Source: Nissolia schottii
Lineage: Eukaryota; Streptophyta; Magnoliopsida; Fabales; Fabaceae
Direction: 5' to 3'
Assembly (NCBI GenBank): GCA_003254905.1
Contig: QANU01044251.1
Span: 6,773-70,772, forward strand
Length of the DNA stretch: 64,000 nucleotides
A program made the translations under genes and the position numbers. Below the pieces are notes generated by a model. It did no database searches and was not told the origin of the DNA. It was given only the letters and a program-made list of their open reading frames with translations. Positions 38,501-49,800 of this stretch are shown here, one piece after another. The stretch's first letter is position 1. Each line of letters opens with the position of its first letter.

Positions 38501-39925
38501 AGGAAACAAAACTAATAATAACTTTCTAACAAAAATTGCGCTTAATTATCGATGAAATGTATGTTTTCCTTCTAAAACTTTTCTTGTTGCAGAATGTCGC
38601 AATAATTATCTGTCTTTCATGTACCAAAAAAAAATGTCTATCATCATAATCAAGAGGCTAATTGTTATGCATATTAGCAAAAAACTTTTTTACACTGCCA
38701 TCCAATCAAATTTTACCATGTCAACGAAAATGTCCAACAACTTGAGAAGACATGCATACGAGATGATTTGATTAGATGATAGTGTAAAAAGTTTTACACT
38801 GTCAGTGCATGACTATTAAACTCTCAAAGGCATATACCATAAGAAAAGTGATAGGCTAAATTGATATAACCTTCACTATCAATTTTTATTTATTTATTTA
38901 TTAAGTTTGTGATCCGGCTAAACTTTATCTTTCTGATATTGATGCTCCAAATTGGGGAACCCCAATATCCAAAATTTGGACAAGAAAACTTGAGAATATA
39001 GTTTGACATATTTGTCAATCTATTTGATTTCTGAAGCTGTACAGTTAGCTTGTTATATATGAACCTTTGTGGCATCTCAATTGGTTCCATATCTCCTACA
39101 AAGCATGACCTCTTCCATATGATTATGAAACAGTAAAACACATGAACAAAATGGAAAAGCAGAAAAACTGATAACATTGACTAAAGGATTATTTAAAGTA
39201 AATTATTTGTAGTTTGAGAAGTTAATTGGTTTGTGGTCAGGTGTCCTGTGGAGGTACTCATTCAGTTGCATTAACCCGGGATGGGCGCGTGTTTTCTGTA
39301 AGTATTTTCTAATACCATCTTAATTGTCTTTCAATGATTTGATCAAATTATAGGATGCCCCAATTACAGCTTCATTATATTGATTATTGATCTTTATTCT
39401 GTGAATTTAATGTCTAATGTTACATTAGCCTTTCTCTGAATTAAATCATACATGGGCATTTTGTAAAGCTCAATCTCACTAGAAAATATTTCAAAAATAT
39501 TTATTGATTACAATAGATTGACAGTGTAATATTATACACTGTTATCTAATAGGATTCAAGAAAACTGCCATATCATGTTGGACATGTACATAAACGTGAT
39601 GATGGGACAATTTTCTTGATTTCTATTGGATGAAAGTGTAAAATTACTTTACATTGTCAATGTTGTAGTTAATCTCTTCAAAGTTTTAATTCTAATGTTA
39701 ATGGACGACTATTGGCAGTTTGGTAGAGGTGACCATGGCCGCCTTGGATATGGGAGGAAAGTTACTACCGGTCAACCAATGGAGGTGCCTATAAACATCC
39801 CTTCTCCTCAAAGTCTCGACGATGGAAGCGAAGTCGAAGGACGTTGGATAGCAAAACTGGTTGCTTGTGGTGGCCGCCATACTTTGGCAATAGTAGAATG
39901 GGAAGTAGATGAATCTAAAGATTGA
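29505..39925 (+). CDS. RCC1-repeat beta-propeller protein (394 aa)
   Basis: Eleven exons join in frame to 394 residues: 29505-29533, 29631-29775, 29889-29999, 30143-30203, 30735-30853, 31554-31639, 31796-31997, 37508-37561, 38336-38449, 39241-39297 and 39719-39925. Start: CCATGGATTCC at 29505. The protein is made of about seven RCC1 repeats with the signature blades WGSGEDGQLGIGN, WGWNQRGTLGH, WGGNEYGQCG, WGQPWPPGD, WGNNEYGQLGTG, WGRGEHGRLGFGD and FGRGDHGRLGYG, each followed by a GG.H(S/T).A(L/I)-type strand. It fills the length of small plant RCC1-family proteins such as At5g16040; it lacks added domains. The exact role is unknown: homologues include RCC1 itself (Ran exchange) and the UVR8 photoreceptor, but UVR8's tryptophan cluster is not evident. 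Intron 7 is 5.5 kb, swollen by three transposons. Confidence 0.95.
32204..33231. mobile_element. Mutator-like element in RCC1 intron 7
   Basis: Terminal inverted repeats of about 60 bases (GGGTAAATTACACTGACCTC on the left; GGGTAAATTATATTGACCTC reading in from the right) and a 9-base target duplication ATATAATAA at 32195-32203 and 33232-33240. The duplication length and long inverted repeats fit MULEs. The 1028 bp body has no transposase. The middle (about 32580-33010) is more GC-rich than its surroundings and may be captured host sequence. Confidence 0.9.
33241..34646. other. Intron 7 sequence, no feature recognised
   Basis: Unique-looking AT-rich intron DNA. Short open frames (for example at 33529) show no family features. 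Confidence 0.4.
34647..35996 (-). mobile_element. Solo LTR-like element in RCC1 intron 7 (fossil)
   Basis: The segment begins TGTTGTATAATGCG and ends GAGAGTTATCA (TG...CA), about 1350 bp. It includes CGACAAGTGCACCGCGTCG and GTGTCGAACCCATGGGGA, words typical of a widespread plant LTR family; the likely sense is the minus strand. An array of CGCTTGAGCG / CGCTCAAG words lies at 35580-35725. No target duplication was found (GCAGG on the left, AATGT on the right), so the ends may be off or eroded. Confidence 0.6.
36330..36590. mobile_element. Fold-back MITE in RCC1 intron 7
   Basis: 261 bp that is nearly one large hairpin: about 115-base arms (left TAAACCATTAAAATCGTC; right its complement GACGATTTTGATGGTTTA) meeting at a short centre near 36470 (AGTCCCTCTTAGGGACT). 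Flanked by TAATACT at 36323-36329 and 36591-36597. Transcribed as part of the pre-mRNA it would form a long double-stranded stem. Confidence 0.85.
38681..38795. mobile_element. Small MITE in RCC1 intron 9
   Basis: 115 bp with about 30-base inverted ends (AAAACTTTTTTACACTGCCA left, the complement of AAAACTTTTTACACTATCAT right). The target duplication is unclear. It is related to the copy at 39518. Confidence 0.7.
39518..39660. mobile_element. Small MITE in RCC1 intron 10
   Basis: 143 bp with about 40-base inverted ends (TTGACAGTGTAATATTATAC left; the complement of TTGACAATGTAAAGTAATTT right). It ends 58 bases before the start of the last exon, close to where the branch point should be. Confidence 0.75.
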
Positions 39926-40269
39926 TTCATAAATAAAATGGTAACAATGAGGCTAATGACTGGTTTGGAACTCACTACTGGTTCTAGAATTGTCGTGCCC
40001 AGTATGTTAAATTGGCTTTGTTTTAACCTACTTACTCATGGCACAAAGGTATGATTCATCAATATCTTAATTGCCTTTGGCAATGGATGTTCTTTGTAGG
40101 ATCATACACATGGGCCATGGCACCACGAAGGCTATATGCATGGATTATGTTTGGCACGTTGCTTCCTAACTCAATCCCAGTCTTTTTGGCAAATAATTGT
40201 ATTGATCCATTGACATAAGTCGGATTACTAATAATAGTTAGTTTTTCTCACTTATAATACTTGAATTTG

Positions 40270-41990
40270 AGATCTTAAATTTATTTACAACACCACCACC
40301 TGAGCCTTTTCTTACTACGTAAGGTTGGTTATATAGATCAAACGACACTATAATGTCCTATTAAGGATTATGTTTTTTTGTAAACCATTAACCTCTAAAT
40401 ATTTTATAATAGTTTTCTCTAGTTTTTTAAAGGTGTTTACGTACCTCTAACTAATGAGTTACCTGTTATTTGATATACTCTCTTTGCTGGAGTTTCTAAT
40501 CTTTTTCTCACATATCTAAACCACCTAAAACGAGATTTTACCATATTTTTTTATTATTATAGGTGCTACTTGACTTTCTCCCTTATGCAATCATTTTTAG
40601 TCTTATCTTGTCTAGTGTTTCACTCATCCACTGTAGCATCTTTATTTTCGTAACATTGAGTTTATTCTCTTAATTTTTTATTGTCCAACACTCATCCTTG
40701 TATAACATTGTTGATCCTACGGTTGTGCGATAAAATCTTTTCTTAAGCTTAATTGATACTTATCTATCACACAGAACTCCTGAGATCTCATCCATTTCAT
40801 TCACCTAGCTTGGATCCAATGATTAACGTTATTCTTTCTCTCTCTTCCTCATTTTGGATAATGGATTTAAGGTACTTGAACCTTATGACATGCTATAAGA
40901 CCGTTTTGAATTTTTTACTTTTACGTTTGGACTTGTACATCTCTTATTAAACATACATTTCATATATTTAGTCCTACTTATGCCTATACGAAGACCATGT
41001 GTTTCCGGCACTTGTTTCCATAATTATAACTTCTCATTTTTCTCCCATCAAAGCAATGTCATTCACAAAAAAGCATGCATTGAGGCACTGAATCTTGAAT
41101 GTGTTCAATAAGAGCATTCAAGATTAAGATAAAAAAGATAACGACTTAGAGTTAACTCTTGGTGTGGACTAATGGTGATGAGGAAGTCTCTGTCGTTCTA
41201 CCTTGCATTCTTACGCCAGTTGTGACCGCATAATACATATATTTGATTGCTCGTATTTAAGTAATCCAAACTTCTTTCTTCTTTAGAATCTTTCATAATA
41301 TCATTCTTGACACCCTATCATACACTTTCTTCAAATCAATGATAACTATATGTAAATCTCTTTGATCCCTCCTATATCTCTCCATCAATCTCTACAATGG
41401 GTAAATCGCCTCCATGATAGACCTCCTAGGCACATAGTCAAACTGATTTTCTGTGATGAGTTTTCTATTGCAATCTCCGCTCAGTTACTCTTTTCCCATA
41501 ATTTTATAGTTTGACTCATGAACTTAATCACTCTGTAGTTTGTACAATTTTTTCTTTATCTCCCTTGTTTTTGAAAATGAGGACCAAGACACTCCTCCAC
41601 TCATCTGCCATTTTCTTCGACCTTATGATCTCAGCAAAAGGTTTTGTGAGCCATCATATTCCCTTTTCTCCATGGCATTTCCATACCTCAATAAGTATAT
41701 TCTCCAGTCCTACTGCGTTGCTATTCTCCATTTGCTTCAAAGCTTATTTTACCTCTGTTTCTCGTATTCTACGATAAAACATATAACTCTGATCTTCTTT
41801 CATGATATTTAGTCTATCTGATTGTGGGAGGGACTCATGTCTTTCATTATATAACTTCTTAAAGTAGTTCATCCACCTAATCTTGATGTCTTGTTCTATG
41901 ACCAGGACTTTACCTTCCTCATACTTGATGCACTTTACCTAATCCAAGTCTCTTGCCCCTCTTTCCCTACCTTTAGCTAACTTGTAAACA
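40270..41990 (-). mobile_element. RTE-type LINE, 5'-truncated
   Basis: Minus-strand text carries plant RTE reverse-transcriptase signatures in decayed form: KNKGD-like, YRVIKFMSQT, ENQFDYVPRRSIMEAIY, a YMVFID-type region, and at the 3' side (40300-40560) the WFRYVRK / ETPAK tail that matches the fragment at 8318. It has several frame breaks and premature stops, and no intact domain. It lies just downstream of the RCC1 gene, antisense to it. Confidence 0.75.
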
Positions 41991-42414
41991 CCCCTTTTCC
42001 TTGCTTTAGTGCCTAAGGATTGGTATAGCCCATCCAATATTCCAAATTTAAAAAAAAAGGAGGTATTTTACCTTGTTTTAAATAAAGTAAATTTTTAACA
42101 TTGTATTTTAACACTTGTTATTTTTTTTATTTAAAAAATTACTTTTTTTAGAAGTTAATCCAAATAGGCCCTTCCTTGTTGAAGCTTTATTTATTTATTC
42201 TAATTTTTTTAATTTTTTTTTATTCTAAATGTCAAACGAGGATTGATTTGCGTGTGAAGTAACATTTATAAGATTTTAACGTTAGCATTAATAAATTTTC
42301 TACATTTTATATAGACAAGTTTGTGCTATTGGAATGAATTATCTTTTTGAATGAATTAATGAGTTTTATTGAAAAAAGGCTTAAGCCTAGGTAGGGAAGC
42401 AAAATACAACACAC

Positions 42415-42680
42415 TGTAACGGACTTAGGTAAATAAAGGCCCAAATTAAGAATTGGTCCAATTAGGGAGCCATTTTTATTATAAATAGGAGAAATAGGGG
42501 AAGTAGAAGGTATGGAAAATTTAGTTTAGGCTAGCCTACCCTCTCTCTCTTAGGATTTCTTCTCTAGTTTTCCATTTGTATCCTATCTTTTGTAATTCCA
42601 AACACAAGAGAATGCAGAAAATACTCCATATTGTTCTATTATTTCCATAATTCAATCATTTACAAATTCACTTCATTACA
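42415..42680. mobile_element. Small solo LTR, copy 2 (fossil)
   Basis: 266 bp, TGTAACGGAC...CATTACA, with a perfect 5-base target duplication CACAC (42410-42414 and 42681-42685). Sister of the copy at 2133-2419. The clean duplication marks it as the better preserved of the two. Confidence 0.85.
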
Positions 42681-42685
42681 CACAC

Positions 42686-43850
42686 CCAAGCCACTGGAGG
42701 TCGGCAGAGAAGCCTAATCAAAATTCTCTTAGAGAAAACCCAATGGGACAAAACTGAGGTTGGAAAAAAAGTACTTTCCCCAATTAGATTAAGGCACAAA
42801 AATTACAACACCAGAATGAAATAAATAAATAATAAAAGCATCACCAAAAGACTAATTCATCACACCATAATTGATCCTTGGCCACATGTTGCTGCCTTAA
42901 ACCAATGGGTAATTTTTTTTTCTTCCAATTTTGTAGCTGTTGAGTGTTAGACACCAATTCAATATTCATAAACCAATTCTGAAGCGCAAAGAACTTATTT
43001 TGAACAAACTTGAGATCCCAATTCATTTTACTTTCTTTATTGACCCAACATTTTACCAAGCCTGATGATGAAATTATCGATAAATTAGACTCTGCACAAC
43101 CTATAGATTCAAATAATATTCGACACTTCCCAAACAAATTATTGTAAAAGGCACACTTTTTCACCAAAATTGAAAAGGGTTTAATTTAGTGCTTAAAAAA
43201 CAAATGATCCAAAGCAAAATTTTCCAATTTTGCATAAACTCAAATCAAGAAAGAAAAAGTTATTTTTCTCCATAATGAGTTTTTATTTCTTTGAGTTAAA
43301 ATTTTTTGCTCTATGTGCTTTGAATTACCAAAAGGTATTAGATTTGAAGACGAGACAAACAAAGATAATAGCCATGAGAGAGGAAAAGATAATGTAATGA
43401 TGATGATTATACGATAATGAAGAGAGAAAGAGGAGATAAGTAAAAATATTTTAAGATTGAGCAAACAAAAATAATATTATATATTGGATCTAATCAGACC
43501 TCAAGAAACATGATAAGTTAAAAAAAATAATCATAGAATAAAAATGGATAAGATCGTATAAGATTATATTATCGTATGTTACACCAAACATATGATAAAA
43601 ATTAATTTTATAGTAGTAATTAATACTATCAAATTTTATACCCCCAAACAAATTAGATTCATGGTTTGACTCGAAGAGCTCTTTTTTTTCTTGTTGGATG
43701 TAATATTTACTTGTTCCGGTTCAACAAAACCACATTAATCTCACATAAAAAGGATTACGTGACAGAATTATACATATCATATTTGAGGGGGGGGGGGGAA
43801 TTGAATATCAATAGGAATATAGTCGTTGAACTATATATCTTCCTTCGATA
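42686..43850. other. Spacer between converging RCC1 and WSD genes
   Basis: 42840-43170 holds a minus-strand open frame of 108 codons with no recognised family. 43200-43640 is AT-rich. A run of ten G lies near 43789-43798. The WSD 3' UTR should lie in the last few hundred bases before 43850. Confidence 0.4.
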
Positions 43851-46800
43851 TTATGTGGGAATATTTCTTGCTGCTGTAATTATCATCTGAAGGGAATTCT
43901 CCATACACGACTTGAACTTTTCCTTGTCGATGAAGCCTTTCTCCAAGCCAAACGCAATTCTTAACTTTCCCATGTAGCTCATGATCGTTATGGTGAGACT
44001 CTGCAAATCCACCAAAAACGTAAAAAAGTATATCATACCAAAATTACATTAATAGCTGCTTCTCACCTTATGATTGGAATGAAAGGCTTATACCTAATAA
44101 TAAACAAACAAGTATAACATGATAACTACTCACTGAGACTTAATAAGGTTTGGCAAGCAAAATTCATGCCTCGTTAAAATCTCCTAAAAAAAAATTAGTG
44201 AGAAAAAAAAAACGCAATTGAACTCAACCCATGAGATGCATAAGTAGAAGACTAACCACCAGGGCTTTTCAATGTTATTACATTGTTAGTGATAATGAAA
44301 TATCAAAAGGTGTAAACAGTGATAAGTTCCAATAGCTATATATTTTTAAATAAAGATTTCTAACAAGTAATTAGTTTTTTTCTTTTTTAAGAATTCAATA
44401 AACTGAGTGTTTGATTGAAATGATAGATTTTTTAAAATTTTACATCAATTTACTCTTAGGGTTTTTTTAACATGACAGTCTCTTATTTTCTTAGAGATAA
44501 ATAATCTTAATAACATCAAGACATAATCCTCACCTCTTGAGTTGGCCTTTTGAGGTTGAGTTACATAGGTCCACATAATGTCCAATCCAACCAACTTCAT
44601 GCTCCCCCCATATACATTTAATATTTTGTATACTTTAAATAGTTATTTCAATACATTTTTATTTATAAATTTTTTAACAACTGTCCTTATTACATTATGT
44701 TATAAACTTAATTTTTTTTTATCTCTTGTTAATTATTCTTCGTTCGGGGCACTTGTTAAAGGATCTAATACAAAATACTTTGAAATTTCCATTGCATCAA
44801 ATTTTCTATTGACATCAAACCGGCAATAATCAATCTTAATTTTTCCCTTTATTTTTCAGCCCATATGTCTTAACCGGTTAAGAAACCCCCCCAAAGTAAG
44901 TAGTATTACATATTCCCTCTATCCACTTTTAGTTGTCATTTTTTTATTTTTAGATACATCGTTGCATCCCAATACATTCAATTAACAATGTAATTAAAAG
45001 TTAAAAATAACAACTAAAAAGTACGATAGACATTGATGAATGCCACCAACTATATATCAGAAGTAAGTAGGCTACCAAAATTGGTCGCTCATTAATTGCA
45101 AACAACTTAAAAGCAAAAAGCTGATGGCAAGAGAACGTGATGGACGTGTTTCCGTCCAGTGGGCAGAGAAGGAAAGAGATTTATGGTGGTATAATTAAAT
45201 CACGTACCTCCGGTGGACCAACGACCATAAAGTATAAGCCTTTGATGGGATGATTAGCCAAAGCCATTTGTTCCACTGGCCCAATGATGCTCGATATTGT
45301 GGTGCTTGAGTTTCTCAAAGTACTGTGTACGTATCTGGCAGCAGCCTGAAACAAAATTCCCCATGTAAATAATATATGAGGAAAATTTAAAAGACTATAA
45401 TAATGCTTTAATTTGTAGTAGTTGTACACCAAAGAGAGAGGAATGAAAGTGAATGAATTCAGAAACTAACTGATTAAATTCCAGTAACTAAAAATTAAGC
45501 CATAAAAGGGAGCATTTATGGAATATGAACACTACTTCAATTGACATGTGTTTTATAGAAAAATATAAGACATGATGGTTAAGCATTTTGATTGAGTAAT
45601 ACTCCCTAGTTCAAATTATCTATTACTCTAAAGTCAAATCTACGTGTATTACATAACTAAAAATTTAGAGTAATTTTAATAAATTAACCTTATTTAATTT
45701 TTAATGTTTTACTGTTTGGGTTTTGGGCTCTCTTTTTATTGGGAGAAAGATTCAGTATATGCAAGTCCATTATTTTCATTTAAGCAAGTGGAAAAGGGTA
45801 AGTTTTGGGGCATGAGAGAGCTGAGTTAAGAAAGAAAGCAAGAGAAAAGAGAGAAGAGAAGAGAAAGGTATTTTAGCATAACCATAGGGCAGCAGTCTTA
45901 GATCTGTCGCCACCGCTTCGTTCACCGTTCCATCGGGCTGAAAATTTGTCAGTGGACTCGGAACACGTGGTGCTTCAATCTGGACGGTGTGATTGTTGAG
46001 AACTTGCCCGAGGTGTGAGTAATCATTCGGCCACAGCAGTAGTGATTTTGGGATTTTCTAATTTTTTTTGTTCTCTAGTTCATCATTCTTACCTTACCTT
46101 GTTCTTTGGCTAATTATTGAGCATGATTTATACTGTGATTTGAGACTCTCTTGTACCCTTATTTTAATCACAAGGGAGCTTGATTGACTGGTTTGGGCAA
46201 ATGGCTTTTACTTCTTACATTGAGAAGATTTTCCACGTTAAAATCCCCGTGCCTCTTCCTTTTGCGTGTTCTTGTTGTTGCCATTACTTGTTATTGCTCC
46301 TCGTAGATTCTTGCAAATTGGGAAAATCACCATCCGCTACACATTGCTCTGCTTGAGTTATCATTTCATCGCGTTGAATTTCCCATGAGATCTTACTACT
46401 TATGTGTTCTATTAATACTACTTTCTAAACTATTAAGAGGACGACATAATTAAAAGTTCAATTCAAAAAAAAAAAAAAACTGCTTATAAACATGAGAGTG
46501 ATAGATACTTTATAGCAAAAAAATAGTTATCAAGGTGAAATAAATTTTACCAGTGAGATTATTTTCCATATATAGACACACACACACATCATGGCAATAA
46601 TGAAGAATGTTGATGCTGTTTAATCAAGCGCAGCTACCTACCTCAGGGCCCCTGACGCTCTTCACCGCGTTCAAGAGCATGCCGGTGAGGGGCGTCGCCC
46701 AAGAAGCCTTCTTCCTCGCGATCTCTCTGTGCGCCTCCCAAATGAACTCGAGCGGGTTGGCGTACTTGGAATCGCTCAGTTCCGGAATCGGCACGTGCAA

Positions 46801-49800
46801 GAATGCAAACCGGTTCCCCCACGAGGCGCCGTTACTGGCACTCTTGTCGACCATCTCCTTCACGGACTTGTAGCCCCTGATGCTTCGGGTGTTGAACAAC
46901 ACCAGCGCCGTGGACTGGGCCTTTCTTGACTCTAGATCAACGCCTTGCATGTATAGCCGAATGCCAAAGAAGATTATGCCGGCGATCACGTCATTTATGC
47001 TCTGTAATTTGGTCGCGATGACAGGAAGGAGAGACGGAAAAGGCTTTGGTCAGAGGCTAACGAGAATGATGTAGATAATAAAATGAGTAAATATGATCCC
47101 TTTAGCCCTAAACATTCTTTTGGCATCAATTTTTATTTTAAAAAAAAAACTAAATTAAAGTTTTGGTCCCTACTTTTATCCGGTCTATCATCTTGATCCC
47201 ATGACTAAATTTTAGTATTCCTTGTGTTTCAAACCAGTGTCAATTTGATCCGCCGTATTGGTGTACGAAAGGACCAATTTGATGCTAGTGATTTTGAGAT
47301 GCATGAGGCTAAATTGACGTTTAGGGACCAAGTTGACAAATCAGATAGACGTATCGAATTAAATTGATAAAAAGAAATTAGGAGATAAAATTAATAAATC
47401 AGATAAAGTAAGAGGGAAAAAAAAAAGAGTAAATGAACTAAGTTTTAACATCAACTTAGCCAATGCACATCATTTAATTTCAACATTTCATCAAATCAAT
47501 TTTTTTTAAGGTTTTCTGTCCAGTATCTAAGGCTTAGCTTTGACTAATTCGAGTTAACTCGGGTCTCGTGTCTGGCTATAGCGGGTGAGTCTCCCACGAG
47601 AATAACCGCGTACACAAGATCTCGAACTCGAAACCTTACTCAAGCGATACCAAACCGCTCACCACTTGCACCAACCCTCCGTTGGTTCATTTCATCAGAT
47701 CATTAGTGGTGAGTAAGTAAAGCTACGCGCTTTCAAAGATAAAGTTGATGTAAAAAATTCAAAATTTTAAATAATTACTATCATTTCTCAAAAAAAAAAA
47801 AAAGAAGTCAAAACTAATGCAGGCAGATATTAAATTGACAACAACATTGAAATCAATCAAGTGCTATTTGAGAGGGGGTTTCACGTACCACTCCAAGCAT
47901 AGATTTCACCTCCTTGACGCGGTCCAAAGAAAAAGTGACGTCCGAGATGGCAACATGCCGGAGCTTGGCGTCCTCCCCGCAGGACCTAATCGGCGTCCGA
48001 TCGTCCTCGACCAGGCTGCTCTTTAGCATGCTCCACCCGAAGTCAGACACAGCGTGGAACGCCGAGGAGAGGACGGAGAAGGCCCTGGTCTTCAAAATTG
48101 ACTTCGGCATCAGCATCCGGCTCGAAACGGGGAGCGTGAAGGGAAGAGAAGGGTCGTCGGCCCTCTGCAGGCACGAGAGGAGGGCGCCCATGAGGGAGTA
48201 GCCGTCCCCGAGCGCGTGGTGGAGCTTGAACACCAGGGTGCCGGCCGCGCTTCTCGTCGGGTACTTGATGATGTGAATTTCCCAAAGTGGCCTTTGCTGC
48301 GGCAGAATCTCCGCTGCTATCGTGGACATGTACTCGTCGAGATGCTCGTCGTACAACGAGTTCTTGCCGGCGGCGGGGAACTTGGGAACTTTTATGTGAT
48401 CCTCGAGCTTCACTTCGACTTTCTTCCACTTCTTCTCTCCGTTTTTGTCCCTGGTCTAATTATTATTGTCAACGCTCCATTGTTAGTTCCGTGATATTTA
48501 TACAAAAATGCTACATGTATACTCAATTATATATGCTCATACATATATTATTAATAATGCACAAACTTTATTGTTATGAGTGCACAAACGTTACAGTCTT
48601 ATAGATGATATTCTCAATTATACTTAATTAAGTGCACAAACATTACATGCATTAAAACACAAACTTTATATATATAAATATAGGGTGTGAGTATGGTGTG
48701 TATTTTTTGATGTGCGTGTTGTAGGAGTTATGTATTTATATGCTTCATTAAAAATCCAACAGTGACTACATTGCGCGAAGATTTACATTTGTGTGCGTGT
48801 CTACGGGAACTATTTACGGTGCTTGTTTGCGTGCCACTTTTCGATAAAGAAAATATTTTTTGTTTATAAATTATTTTTTTGGGGCATGTTTGGGTAACTT
48901 TATTTTTAAAATATGAAGTTGCTAAAAAGACCCTTTGTTTTAGAAGTTACAGTTTTTATCTTCTAGGAAAAGATCTTTTAATGATATAAAAAATATAATT
49001 AAAGATAAAAGAGATTTTTCTTTTAATATTACGGCTAAACGTAAATTCATTTTACGTCCGAACAAAAAAGCATAAAATACTTTTCTTAAAGATCTTGTAA
49101 AGGCAGATCATTTAATGGTTTTTATTTTAAACTCATTCAAACTAGCTCATGGACAATCATGGTTGGTTCGTGTGTGTAACATGTACTATGTCTATTTTTT
49201 ATTTTTTTTTATAGTTCTCCATTTTTTAAGTTTGATATTTTCATAAATATTTATTCATTTTTTAAATTTATATTATATTAATTATTTTTTATTATATTTT
49301 TATTAAATAAACTTTTATCTTATGTTTATATGCTATTCATAATTCAAACCACCTTTCATTATCACTATATTAAGTAAAAATAATTGTATAAAGGATTATC
49401 AACTTTTTCTTATTTTTATGTTTTTCAATTTTTTTTTATTAATATCCGTGCATAATATAAAGTGACAACTTAAAAAAGGTGGGAGTAATTTTTNTAATAT
49501 AAAGTGACAACTTAAAAACGGCTGGAGTAATTTTTTGAAAAAAAGAAGTTTGGCTGAAAATCATTAATTACAGCTATGCAAATTTTAAAGTAAAAATTAT
49601 AATAAATGCGACTGTGTACGAAGAATGATACCAAACAAAATGTATTCAAAGAAAAAGTAAAAAATATTTACAGTTTTTGAGGAAGAAAAACAATTCTTTT
49701 AAAATAACAAAAACAGAATGTCTTCATTTTCATTCATTGAAAATATTTAGGCCGAACAGAAAGATTGTTTTAATTTAAGGCACGACATGTTTTTGAACTT

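Noticed and set aside
42841-43167. 108-codon minus-strand frame downstream of the RCC1 gene
   Set aside because: No recognisable domain, no promoter or splice support, next to LINE and LTR debris; kept only as a spacer note.
46624-48604. Several plus-strand and off-frame open frames over the WSD exons
   Set aside because: Shadows of the GC-rich WSD exons 2 and 3 in other frames.
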